Shown: positions 1 through 6,590 of the stretch, piece after piece
How positions within the stretch are numbered: position 1 is the stretch's first letter
Layout: the number at the start of each line of letters is the position of its first letter
Source: Acidobacteriaceae bacterium
Lineage (GTDB): Bacteria > Acidobacteriota > Terriglobia > Terriglobales > Acidobacteriaceae
Reading direction: 5' to 3'
Length of the DNA stretch: 8,995 nucleotides
Assembly (NCBI GenBank): GCA_003132825.1
Contig: PKYX01000135.1
Coordinates: 209 to 9,203, forward strand
The notes under the pieces: generated by a model
Database searches by the model: none
The model's input: the letters and a program-made list of their open reading frames with translations, nothing else
Told to the model about the DNA's origin: nothing
Position numbers and translations under genes: made by a program

Positions 1-1572
1 GGGTATCTGACCGAGTTGCGCGATGCCCACGTGCCGGTGTTGTTTCGTCCCTATCACGAGATGAACGGGAATTGGTTTTGGTGGGGCGGGCGGCCGGGGA
101 AAAACGGATCCGCGGCGCTCTATCGTCAGCTGTATGACCGGCTGGTGAATGCGCACCAGCTGGACAATCTGATTTGGGTGTGGAACGTCAACGTTCCGGG
201 CGGGAGTGCGGGGGCGTTCACCGACTATTTTCCCGGGACCGACTACGTGGACGTGTTGAGCGTGGACAACTACGGCGAGTTTAAACCGAGTTACTACGAC
301 GATGTGCTCGGGCTCGCCGGGGAGAAGCCGATTGCGCTCGCCGAGGTGGGAGGGGCGCCCACCCTCGAAGTGCTGAAGGCCCAGCCGAAGTGGACTTATT
401 TCATGATCTGGGCGGGATTAGCGGAATTCTCGAACCCGCCGGAGAAGCTGCGGGAAGTGTTCGAGGGGCCAACTGTTCTGAACCGCGGCGATCCCCGTCT
501 GGCGGATGCGATGGAGGCGATGCGGAAGGCCTCTCGGGACGCACCCCCGGAGCCGGTCACGCTTCATTCGTCGGAGGAGGCGCGGAGGTTGCTCGAGCGC
601 TTGTACGGGGTTTCCGGCAAGAACACGCTGAGCGGACAGCAGAACGATGCGCGGGCCATTCTGGGATCGACCGAGCATGTGGTCGCGGTGACCGGGCAAT
701 CGCCGGCGATCTATGGGGAGGATCTGGGAATCACGAAAGAAGACGGAGTCGAGGTGGACGCGGTCCGGCAGGCGATTGTCGAGGAGGCTAAGCGGCAGTA
801 CAAGAACCATGCGATGGTCAGCCTGAGCTGGCATGCGGCGCGGCCGACCGATGACGAGCCGGCAACGATCGAGCAGAGTGTTCGCGGGCAGTTGACGGAT
901 TTCGAATGGAATGAACTGCTGACGCCGGACACGGATTTAAACAAGCGCTGGTGCGCCCAGGTGGACGAAGTCGCGAAATACTTGCAGCAACTGCAGGATG
1001 CCAAGGTTCCGGTGCTGTGGCGGCCTTACCCGGAGTCGAACGGGAAGAAATTCTGGTGGGCGGGGCGGAAGGGTATGCGGGGATCGGCGGCACTCTACCG
1101 GCAGCTCTTCGATCGCCTGGTCCATCGGGATGGACTGCGCAATCTGATTTGGGTCTGGAACGCCGCGCCGCCCGGATTTGGGCCGAACGCGACCGGCGCC
1201 TATGCCGACTATTTTCCGGGCTTGTTGTATGTGGATGCGCTGGCGCTGAATGTCGAAAATCCCAATTCTCGCTTTCGCCTGGATACTTCGCTTTCGCTCG
1301 CGGGCGGGGGCAAGGTGATCGGTGTCGGATTCGAGGGGAAGATTCCCGATCCTTCCTGGTTCGAGCAGCAGACCGGTTGGACGTGGTTCCTGGTGGCTCC
1401 CGAGCCTGCGCCGCCTCCGGCCCCTGCGGTTGCCGCCGCCCCGCTTCCGCCTGCCGCTCCCGCGCCCCCGCAGAGCTCTGCGGATCCGGCGGAGGCCTTG
1501 CGCCAGCTCTATGCTGATCCGCGAGTGGTTTCACAGGGGGTCAAACCTCAGCGCGGGGCCAGTTCCCCATAG
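1..1572 (+). CDS. Tandem GH26 beta-mannanase-type protein (5' end outside window)
   Basis: Probable secreted endo-acting glycoside hydrolase of family GH26, whose members mostly cleave beta-1,4-mannans. The frame is open from base 1, so the gene begins upstream; the TTG at 16 is internal, not a start. The first domain shows the family acid/base motif HEMNG (Glu codon 58-60) and a nucleophile-type motif ALAEVGG (Glu codon 343-345), about 95 residues apart as expected. A second complete GH26-like domain starts near base 570 and repeats the landmarks: SLSWHA, WRPYPESNG (Glu codon 1033-1035), NLIWVWN, ADYFPG and GFEG (Glu codon 1333-1335). In the second copy the His before the acid/base Glu is Pro, and the Trp of the last strand (MIWAG in copy 1) is replaced by a Pro/Ala-rich stretch at about 1396-1480. 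The C-terminus (LRQLYADPRVV) matches the end of copy 1 (LREVFEGPTVL), so the insert lies inside the domain. Copy 1 is probably catalytic; copy 2 is doubtful. Family confidence is high, substrate confidence moderate. Confidence 0.9.
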   Translation, partial: GYLTELRDAHVPVLFRPYHEMNGNWFWWGGRPGKNGSAALYRQLYDRLVNAHQLDNLIWVWNVNVPGGSAGAFTDYFPGTDYVDVLSVDNYGEFKPSYYDDVLGLAGEKPIALAEVGGAPTLEVLKAQPKWTYFMIWAGLAEFSNPPEKLREVFEGPTVLNRGDPRLADAMEAMRKASRDAPPEPVTLHSSEEARRLLERLYGVSGKNTLSGQQNDARAILGSTEHVVAVTGQSPAIYGEDLGITKEDGVEVDAVRQAIVEEAKRQYKNHAMVSLSWHAARPTDDEPATIEQSVRGQLTDFEWNELLTPDTDLNKRWCAQVDEVAKYLQQLQDAKVPVLWRPYPESNGKKFWWAGRKGMRGSAALYRQLFDRLVHRDGLRNLIWVWNAAPPGFGPNATGAYADYFPGLLYVDALALNVENPNSRFRLDTSLSLAGGGKVIGVGFEGKIPDPSWFEQQTGWTWFLVAPEPAPPPAPAVAAAPLPPAAPAPPQSSADPAEALRQLYADPRVVSQGVKPQRGASSP

Positions 1573-1617
1573 ATGCATAGTAGGGAAAGATAGATCGGGC
1601 GCCGGGAGCCTGGGGTG

Positions 1618-3144
1618 CTAAGGAATCAGCTGGTAGCTGACAAAGGCGAACAGTTTGCTGTCCGGCGACCATGACGGCACATTGATCGTGCCTTGACCGC
1701 CGAACAGGTGGGCGGCAACCCGGATCTTATCCGGCGATTTCTGGCCGGCTGCCTCGTCCTCTAAGGACATGAGGCGCAGCATGACATCCTTGTTCTCAGG
1801 ATGGCCTTTCACCTCTTTTTCGTAGCTGAGAAACACCATCCATTTGCCGTCCGGCGAGAGGTGAGGAAACCAGTTGTTGTATTCATCCGCGGTGACTTGT
1901 TCCTGGTTACTTCCATCGGGATGCATGCGCCAGATCTGCATCGAGCCGGTGCGTTCGGAGTTGAAGTAGATGTATTTACCGTCGGGAGAATATTCCGGAC
2001 CGTCGTCGAGGCCGGGGGCAGTGGTGAGGCGAGTTTCTTCGCCTCCGGCAACGGGGATGGTGTAGATGTCGAAGTCGTCGTTGCGCTGCCCGGTGAAGGC
2101 CAGCGTCTTGCCATCCGGCGACCAGCCATGCCAGTACGACGGCGAATTCTGGGTGATGCGGCGGGGCGTGCCCCCAGCCAGGGGAACGATATAGATGAGG
2201 GAACGGTGCGGTTCTTGCGATTGATCGCTGATCGCGAGTTCGATGCCGTCGGGAGAAATGCCGTGGTCGTTATTGCAGCGGGTGGCGTCGCCGGTGTTCA
2301 CCAGCTGGGGAGTGCCTCCGGCGGCGGGCAGGCGCTCGATGTGACCGTCGCGATTGAACAGGAAAGCCGCGCCGTCGCGCGTCCAGTTGGGGGCTTCGAT
2401 GCGTCCGGGAGTCAGATATACGACCTGGCGGTCGCCCCCTGCGACCTTGACGGTTTCAAGCGAACTATAGAGGGTTGGGGTGGCCGCGGGGGCCGGGGGA
2501 GTGGCCAATTGAACGTTTGAGAACACGGCGGTTTCGCTCGTGTCCTTGTTATGGGAACAGACGCCAAGACCGACGTAGAGCGGCCCTTCGAGCGGAACCC
2601 GCAGCCAACCGCCCGCCAACTGCAGGTTGTCGCCTTCGCCGAGAAGCATATAGGCATAGTTGCCGCGCTTCACAATGCGCAGGCGTCCGGGAGACCCTGT
2701 GGTGGCGATGACTTCCCGGGTGATGCCACCTTTTTCGTTGCGATATTGCAGCGCGGTCATGCCGTTGCCATGGCGCGCAATGTCGACGTAGACGGAATCG
2801 GCATCGAGCGTCTGACGGATCATCAGGACGGCTTTGCGGTGTTCCTGTGCGCTTGTGCCGACAAAGGAGATGTCGGCGGTCAGCATCACGTCACCGGAAA
2901 CTTTCTTCCAGGCGAACTGGTAGGCATCAGAGGCGAACCACATGTTCTCGCCGCTGCCGGTGAGGGTGTAGGTGCCCTTCGCGGCGTCGTATAGGGTCGA
3001 ACCGGGGTGAACAATGGCGCCCACATCGGCGTGGTCTTCAAACATTCCGACGGGCGCGGCAGCGGCGGCGCGGGAGGGGTCGGACAGGGCGCACAACCAG
3101 ATCAGACAAGCTACCCCAGCCAGCCGGGAGAAATTTTTCTGCAC
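1618..3144 (-). CDS. Exported beta-sandwich plus PD40 (TolB-like propeller) protein
   Basis: Probable periplasmic protein of 508 residues; no enzyme activity can be assigned. The chosen start is the GTG at 3144: GGAGG lies 6 bases upstream (3151-3155 on the complement), a promoter lies just beyond, and translation from here gives a signal peptide at once ([10 protein letters not shown], hydrophobic core about residues 8-20, then an Ala-rich cleavage region about 26-30). The open frame runs on to 3438, but that extension carries no recognisable domain and would bury the signal peptide. Residues about 35-215 look like a concanavalin/DUF1349-type beta-sandwich. Residues about 225-508 carry repeated SPDG-type PD40 motifs, starting near 253, 295, 340, 384, 427 and 490, as in the TolB C-terminal propeller. 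A true TolB has a different N-terminal domain, and no other Tol-Pal gene is visible. Such proteins are often named 'biopolymer transporter Tol', but a binding or scaffold role is equally possible. It converges on the GH26 gene and diverges from the GH51 gene. Confidence 0.85.
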   Translation of the reverse strand: MQKNFSRLAGVACLIWLCALSDPSRAAAAAPVGMFEDHADVGAIVHPGSTLYDAAKGTYTLTGSGENMWFASDAYQFAWKKVSGDVMLTADISFVGTSAQEHRKAVLMIRQTLDADSVYVDIARHGNGMTALQYRNEKGGITREVIATTGSPGRLRIVKRGNYAYMLLGEGDNLQLAGGWLRVPLEGPLYVGLGVCSHNKDTSETAVFSNVQLATPPAPAATPTLYSSLETVKVAGGDRQVVYLTPGRIEAPNWTRDGAAFLFNRDGHIERLPAAGGTPQLVNTGDATRCNNDHGISPDGIELAISDQSQEPHRSLIYIVPLAGGTPRRITQNSPSYWHGWSPDGKTLAFTGQRNDDFDIYTIPVAGGEETRLTTAPGLDDGPEYSPDGKYIYFNSERTGSMQIWRMHPDGSNQEQVTADEYNNWFPHLSPDGKWMVFLSYEKEVKGHPENKDVMLRLMSLEDEAAGQKSPDKIRVAAHLFGGQGTINVPSWSPDSKLFAFVSYQLIP

Positions 3145-3150
3145 GAGGGG

Positions 3151-3155
3151 CCTCC
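3151..3155 (-). promoter_or_regulatory. Ribosome binding site deciding the GTG start at 3144
   Basis: GGAGG on the complement, 6 bases before the GTG at 3144-3142. It decides for the GTG start and against the ATG at 3438, 294 bases further upstream. Confidence 0.7.
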
Positions 3156-3172
3156 AGTGGGCGAGAACTAGG

Positions 3173-3201
3173 AAGGTAGGATGGAGGGAGACAATTGTCA
3201 A
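3173..3201 (-). promoter_or_regulatory. Sigma70-type promoter for the PD40 protein
   Basis: On the complement strand a perfect TTGACA -35 box (3196-3201) is followed after exactly 17 bases by TACCTT (3173-3178, three of six -10 consensus bases). Transcription would begin near 3166, giving a leader of about 22 bases that contains the GGAGG before the GTG at 3144. Spacing and the perfect -35 make this the best promoter candidate in the window. Transcription has not been shown. Confidence 0.55.
3190..3199. promoter_or_regulatory. Perfect palindrome overlapping a -35 box
   Basis: GACAATTGTC is a perfect 10-bp palindrome that overlaps the -35 hexamer of the PD40 gene promoter (3196-3201). A dyad here is well placed to be an operator for a repressor, but palindromes of this length also arise by chance. 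No regulator gene is visible in the window. Confidence 0.3.
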
Positions 3202-3283
3202 TTCGGATTTGCGGTTTTGCGGTTTGCCTGGGGCGATCGCGGGCAGGATCAAAGTTCTTCGGAAGCGGTTCTTGGGGACCAGG

Positions 3284-3312
3284 TTGCGGTCTGGCATTCC
3301 ACCATGTAGGAT
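3284..3312 (+). promoter_or_regulatory. Weak candidate promoter for the GH51 gene
   Basis: TTGCGG (3284-3289) and TAGGAT (3307-3312) are 17 bases apart, matching three of six and four of six consensus bases. It would give a leader of about 150 bases before the ATG at 3472. The match is weak and could be chance. Confidence 0.25.
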
Positions 3313-3456
3313 TGCGGGCCAGCGGAAAAAGCCAAGCAAGAAATGTGGGAAAGGGCAAAGCTTTTCGAGGCGGCAGAGAATACGTTTTCTGTCCCGCGTC
3401 CCGAGGCCCGCGAGGCTGTGCGCTAGGAATCTCAACAAATCGTACCCGAGAAGGCC

Positions 3457-3462
3457 AGGAGG
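3457..3462 (+). promoter_or_regulatory. Ribosome binding site of the GH51 gene
   Basis: A perfect AGGAGG lies 9 bases before the ATG at 3472. It fixes that start, which also places the twin-arginine motif at the very N-terminus. Confidence 0.75.
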
Positions 3463-3471
3463 AATCGAGCG

Positions 3472-5097
3472 ATGGTTTCCTTATTCAGAAGACGTTTTCT
3501 CAAACAAGTTTCGACGGTAGCAATGGCGGGGGCCACGCAGGCTCTGTTGGGCCGCTCCTTGCTGGCCCAAAGCCAGCCCATGAGCCCGAGCGACGCGGCG
3601 CGGGTGTATGTCGATTCGCGGCGCATGATTGGGGCGCTCGATCGAAATTTGTTCGGGTCGTTTCTGGAAAATCTGGGGCGCGCGATCTATGAAGGGATCT
3701 ACGATCCGGCGTCGAGGTTGTCGGACGGGAATGGGTTTCGCACCGACGTCATGGATCAGATTCGCAAGCTGAGAGTGCCGATCATTCGTTATCCCGGGGG
3801 AAATTTTGTTTCGGGGTACAACTGGCTGGATGGAGTGGGGCCGAAAGCAGACCGGCCCAAGGTTTTGGACAAGGCTTGGAATTCGCTGCAGTCCAACCAG
3901 TTCGGGACCAACGAATATATGGGCTGGTGCAAGGCGGCGGGGACCGAACCTCTGATGGGCCTCAATCTGGGCACGGGCACTCCGGAGCAGGCCGCGGCTT
4001 TGGTGGAGTATTGCAATCTGGAAAAAGGGACGGAATGGAGCGAGTTGCGGCGCAAGCATGGCTACGCCGAGCCCTACAACGTGAAGCATTGGTGCCTGGG
4101 CAACGAGATGGACGGCCCCTGGCAGATTGGACACGTGACCGCGACCGAATATGGGTTGAAGGCCCAGGATTCGGCGCGCCAGATGCGGGCGGTCGATCCC
4201 TCGCTCCAGTTAATTGCCTGCGGATCGAGCGGGCCCCTCATGCCGACTTACCTGGAATGGGATCGGGAAGTTCTCGAGCAGTGTTATGACTACGTGGATG
4301 GGCTCTCGCTGCATCGCTATGTGGGCAACACCCCGGAGGAAACCGGCAGCGATAGCACGAAATATGTGGCCATCAACCTCACCATGGATCAGCAGATCGA
4401 GGAGACACTGGCGGTGTGTGACATGGTGCGGGGACACAAGCGGTCGAAGAAACAACTGTGGCTGTCATTTGATGAGTGGAACGTGTGGTACCGGCAGCGC
4501 ACGGGAGACGCAGTCGATGGCCATCGTACCGAGGCCCCGCACCTGCTCGAGGAAATCTACAATTTGGAAGACGCGCTGGTGGTGGGCGGGCTCATGAATT
4601 CGCTGCTGCGGCATGCCGACCGGGTGAAGATCGCTTGCCTGGCGCAGTTGGTGAATGTCATTGCGCCCATCATGACCAACCGGGATGGGTTGTTCTTGCA
4701 AACCATATTTTACCCATACAGCTGGGGTCTCGAATATGCCCGGGGCTCGGTCCTGCGGGTTCTGACCGATTCGCCCACCTACGAGGTGGCCGGCATGGGA
4801 CAGGTGCCATATCTCGATGTGGTGGGGACGATGGCGGAGGATGGGAAAGTTTCGCTGTTCATTCTGAATCGCGATTTGGCCAAGGCGCGCAGCTTCGAAG
4901 TGAATTGGCACGACAAGGCGCCCGGGCAGGTGTTGGCCTCCTGGGTGCTGACCGGAGACGATTTGAAAGCGGTTAACGGCTTTGACGCGCCGCGGAAAGT
5001 GGTTCCGCAAGCGCTCGAGAAGCCTACGACGTCGGGGGGGCGGTCGAAGGTCGAGGTGCCGGCGCGCTCCTACAGCGTGATTCAATGGGCCAGCTAG
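3472..5097 (+). CDS. GH51 alpha-L-arabinofuranosidase, Tat-exported
   Basis: Predicted non-reducing-end alpha-L-arabinofuranosidase (541 residues) that removes arabinose side chains from arabinoxylan, arabinan or their oligosaccharides by a retaining mechanism. The N-terminus has a twin-arginine motif RRRFLK (residues 6-11), a hydrophobic stretch about 14-31 and likely cleavage near LLAQ (residue 33), so export by Tat to the periplasm or beyond is expected; many GH51 enzymes are instead cytoplasmic. The TIM-barrel has [13 protein letters not shown] (from residue 106), the acid/base motif GNEMDGPW (Glu212) and the nucleophile motif FDEWNVW (Glu335); their 123-residue spacing fits the family. 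The C-terminal part, from about residue 365, is the usual beta-domain, ending in RSYSVIQW. Length is normal for GH51 plus a signal peptide, and no key residue is missing. AGGAGG 9 bases upstream supports the start. The gene is divergent from the PD40 gene, and a hairpin follows the stop. The GH26 gene to the left makes a hemicellulose role likely. Confidence 0.95.
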   Translation: MVSLFRRRFLKQVSTVAMAGATQALLGRSLLAQSQPMSPSDAARVYVDSRRMIGALDRNLFGSFLENLGRAIYEGIYDPASRLSDGNGFRTDVMDQIRKLRVPIIRYPGGNFVSGYNWLDGVGPKADRPKVLDKAWNSLQSNQFGTNEYMGWCKAAGTEPLMGLNLGTGTPEQAAALVEYCNLEKGTEWSELRRKHGYAEPYNVKHWCLGNEMDGPWQIGHVTATEYGLKAQDSARQMRAVDPSLQLIACGSSGPLMPTYLEWDREVLEQCYDYVDGLSLHRYVGNTPEETGSDSTKYVAINLTMDQQIEETLAVCDMVRGHKRSKKQLWLSFDEWNVWYRQRTGDAVDGHRTEAPHLLEEIYNLEDALVVGGLMNSLLRHADRVKIACLAQLVNVIAPIMTNRDGLFLQTIFYPYSWGLEYARGSVLRVLTDSPTYEVAGMGQVPYLDVVGTMAEDGKVSLFILNRDLAKARSFEVNWHDKAPGQVLASWVLTGDDLKAVNGFDAPRKVVPQALEKPTTSGGRSKVEVPARSYSVIQWAS

Positions 5098-5135
5098 ACC
5101 TCTCGCCTCATCGACCGATAAGACCTGGGTCCGCC

Positions 5136-5165
5136 CGGGCGGTTCTTCTAGTTGAAAACCGCCCG
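5136..5165 (+). terminator. Hairpin after the GH51 gene, possible terminator
   Basis: A perfect 9-bp stem (CGGGCGGTT at 5136-5144 with AACCGCCCG at 5157-5165) begins 39 bases after the GH51 stop. The 12-base loop can pair further (TTC with GAA). There is no T-run after it, so it is not a classic intrinsic terminator; it may protect the mRNA 3' end or work with Rho. Confidence 0.4.
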
Positions 5166-5208
5166 AACCTGGCCCGACCGATCGGCCGCGGCGGCTCGAT
5201 CGAAGCCT

Positions 5209-5222
5209 CCATCGATCGATGG
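5209..5222. repeat. 14-bp perfect palindrome
   Basis: CCATCGATCGATGG reads the same on both strands. It lies between two 9-bp-stem hairpins in the non-coding stretch after the GH51 gene. It could be a protein-binding dyad or part of a mobile palindromic repeat; no function can be assigned. Confidence 0.45.
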
Positions 5223-5238
5223 TTCTGGGTCGCCCGTT

Positions 5239-5268
5239 CGGGGTTCCGCGGGCGATTCGGGAACCCCG
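5239..5268 (+). repeat. Second 9-bp-stem, 12-base-loop hairpin
   Basis: CGGGGTTCC (5239-5247) pairs perfectly with GGAACCCCG (5260-5268) around a 12-base loop. Stem and loop lengths equal those of the hairpin at 5136-5165, and both are preceded by a similar TGGGTC-CGCCC sequence. No T-run follows. Confidence 0.45.
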
Positions 5269-5315
5269 CTGATCAATTGAAGTCAATCGCTCCGCTGTCC
5301 ATCAATTTAGGCAGC

Positions 5316-5372
5316 TTTTGCCCCCCTGATGAGCACCGAAGTTTAGAGTCGTAAAGCTTCCTGCTGGCAAAA
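5316..5372 (+). ncRNA. Candidate structured leader RNA upstream of FemAB-like gene
   Basis: Three nested helices can form on the + strand: TTTTGCC (5316-5322) with GGCAAAA (5366-5372); AGCA (5332-5335) with TGCT (5362-5365); and GAAG-TTTA (5338-5345) with TAAA-g-CTTC (5352-5360, one bulged G), closed by a 6-base loop. The first two helices abut on the 3' side, leaving a 9-base bulge CCCCTGATG on the 5' side. It lies 79 bases before the chosen FemAB start and could be a cis-regulatory leader. It matches no riboswitch class I can name, and pairing alone is weak evidence. Confidence 0.25.
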
Positions 5373-5383
5373 CCCGGCGCCAA

Positions 5384-5400
5384 ATGTTACTAGATGTTAC
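5384..5400 (+). repeat. Short direct repeat ATGTTAC
   Basis: ATGTTAC occurs twice, separated by TAG (5384-5390 and 5394-5400). The second copy includes the most upstream in-frame ATG of the FemAB-like gene. It may be a chance duplication or a pair of binding half-sites with 10-bp spacing. Confidence 0.25.
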
Positions 5401-5450
5401 GTGTGGTTTTTTGCGGTCGATATCCGTCGCCGAGGAATAGGTTCAGCGGA

Positions 5451-6590
5451 ATGATAGGGTCCGGCGTAACGACACCCGTGGTTGACATCAAAATGTCCAC
5501 CGAGACGCGGTCGAGCCTCACGGCTCATTGGCTGCTTCCCGACCAGACCGCGGAATGGGACGCGTTCGTGGCCCGCCATCCTTTGGGCCTGGTCTACCAT
5601 CTTTCCGCCTGGACCCGGGTTTTAGAAACCGCATTCCCCCATATTCAAGGACGTTTCCTGGTGTTAAGGGATGGAGGGGATGGCAGCATTCGAGCTGGAC
5701 TGCCGGTTTATACGGTGAAGAGCTGGTTGCTCGGGCAGCGCGTAGTCAGTGTTCCCTTCGCTTCATTCTGCGATCCACTGATTTCCTCGGCCGCGGAGTT
5801 CGATCTGTTGCTGCCTCACCTCGAACAGCTGCAACGGAGCACCCAGAGCCGTCTGCTGGAAGTCCGTCTGACCCGCACCGCAGCGCAACTTGCCGACTCC
5901 CGGTTGACGCTCAGTTCCGACTATAAGCACCATTATCTTCCGCTCGATACAGATTGCGACACGCTCTTTGATAGCTTCGCGAAAACCTCCATTCGGCAAA
6001 AAATACGCAAGGCGGTCAACGCGGGAGTCACGGTCGAAGAACGCACCGATGAAGGTTGCATCGAGGCTTGCCATGCCATCCTCGCCGAAACCCGAATGCG
6101 GCGCTTCCTGCCGGTCATGCCGTATACCTTCTTTCAGGCCGTGCGCCGCTGGTTGTGGCCTGAATATCTGAAGGTTTTCATTGCCTCGGAAGCGGGCAAG
6201 CCGGTGGCCTGTCATTTGGTTCTGAAATTCAAGGATCTATGGATCTCCGAGTATTCCGGAGATACGGCCGAAGCCATGGCCGGGGCCAATCAACTGCTCT
6301 ATTGGGATACCATTCAACGGGCTCATGCCGCGGGCGCCAAAATCTTCAGCTTCGGCCGAACCGCGGTGTCCAATGAGGGTTTGCTGGCATACAAGAGACG
6401 GTGGGCCACGGTGGAAGAAGATATCGTCGCCCTCAGCCTCGAGAGCGGCAGCAAATCGGAGGGCAAGAAAAACCCGGGACTCGCGCGCGAGAGTTCGCTC
6501 GCCTACCGCGCGGCTCGGTTGATTGTGGCCAAGGCGCCCATGCGGATCTCGCACATCATCGGCAACTTTTGCTACCGCCATTTGGGCTAA
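5451..6590 (+). CDS. FemAB/GNAT-fold acyl- or aminoacyltransferase-like protein
   Basis: Cytoplasmic protein of the FemAB-like, GNAT-fold superfamily. Relatives add amino acids to peptidoglycan precursors or serve exopolysaccharide/exosortase (PEP-CTERM) loci. No exosortase or PEP-CTERM protein is visible here, so substrate and donor are unknown. Numbering from the chosen start (380 residues): WDAFVARHPLGLVYHLSAW (about 36-54) is the N-terminal signature; SIRQKIRKAVNAGVTVEE (about 180-197) is the basic helix typical of FemAB proteins; and NQLLYWDTIQRAHAAGAKIFSFGRTAV (about 280-306) with the following YKRRW is the C-terminal GNAT-like core. No signal peptide or membrane helix is seen. The start is uncertain: in-frame ATGs lie at 5394, 5451 and 5493. 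Only 5451 has a purine-rich stretch upstream (GAGGA at 5432-5436, spaced rather far), while 5493 best fits where the family domain begins. The 3' end overlaps the convergent glycosyltransferase gene by 35 bases. Confidence 0.8.
   Translation: MIGSGVTTPVVDIKMSTETRSSLTAHWLLPDQTAEWDAFVARHPLGLVYHLSAWTRVLETAFPHIQGRFLVLRDGGDGSIRAGLPVYTVKSWLLGQRVVSVPFASFCDPLISSAAEFDLLLPHLEQLQRSTQSRLLEVRLTRTAAQLADSRLTLSSDYKHHYLPLDTDCDTLFDSFAKTSIRQKIRKAVNAGVTVEERTDEGCIEACHAILAETRMRRFLPVMPYTFFQAVRRWLWPEYLKVFIASEAGKPVACHLVLKFKDLWISEYSGDTAEAMAGANQLLYWDTIQRAHAAGAKIFSFGRTAVSNEGLLAYKRRWATVEEDIVALSLESGSKSEGKKNPGLARESSLAYRAARLIVAKAPMRISHIIGNFCYRHLG

Larger units (their letters stand above)
3145..3471. other. Divergent intergenic region between PD40 and GH51 genes
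   Basis: This 327-bp stretch has no convincing gene. The frame extending the PD40 gene upstream to 3438 lacks recognisable protein features. It holds the leftward promoter (3173-3201) with its palindrome, a weaker rightward promoter candidate (3284-3312), an imperfect dyad CAGAGAATACGTTTTCTG at 3374-3391, and the GH51 ribosome binding site at 3457-3462. It is less GC-rich in places than the flanking genes. Confidence 0.6.
5098..5450. other. Non-coding stretch rich in inverted repeats
   Basis: About 350 bases between the GH51 stop and the chosen FemAB start, with no convincing gene. It holds two equal-sized hairpins (5136-5165, 5239-5268), a 14-bp palindrome (5209-5222), a nested stem structure (5316-5372) and a short direct repeat ATGTTAC at 5384-5390 and 5394-5400. 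The part up to about 5270 is very GC-rich; base composition then becomes more AT-rich. Confidence 0.55.

Noticed and set aside
16..18. TTG at 16 as the start of the GH26 gene
   Set aside because: The frame is open to base 1 and the conserved strand before HEMNG is only partly present, so the gene starts outside the window.
818..1534. A 238-residue open frame on the - strand inside the GH26 gene
   Set aside because: Its product is rich in Arg, Pro, Ser and Ala with no domain, and it lies wholly opposite clear GH26 sequence; it is a shadow of GC-rich coding DNA.
1626..1640. Hairpin TCAGCTGGTAGCTGA as a terminator between the convergent GH26 and PD40 genes
   Set aside because: It lies inside the last codons of the PD40 gene, is short, and has no T-run on either side; no clear terminator is seen in the 45-bp gap.
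1801..2520. A 239-residue + strand frame opposite the PD40 gene
   Set aside because: The PD40 repeats on the other strand are unmistakable, and this frame has no family features.
4465..5286. A 273-residue open frame on the - strand across the GH51 3' end and the non-coding stretch
   Set aside because: It is mostly antisense to conserved GH51 sequence, lacks any recognisable domain and is of biased composition.
5326..5350. Hammerhead-ribozyme-like core: CTGATGAG, then CGAA, then a GTC
   Set aside because: The second stem would be a single base pair and no third stem can form between CGAA and the GTC, so the fold is not a hammerhead; the match to the core is probably chance.
5085..5354. An 89-residue + strand frame overlapping the GH51 stop
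   Set aside because: No ribosome binding site, no domain, and it runs through the hairpins of the non-coding stretch.
5366..5374. GGCAAAACC, recalling the GGGCAAACC of c-di-GMP-I riboswitches
   Set aside because: The rest of that riboswitch (the paired P1b and the later GCAAAGCC segment) is missing.
5365..5380. Sigma54-like TGGCA before the FemAB-like gene
   Set aside because: The -12 GC with the required spacing from the -24 GG is absent.
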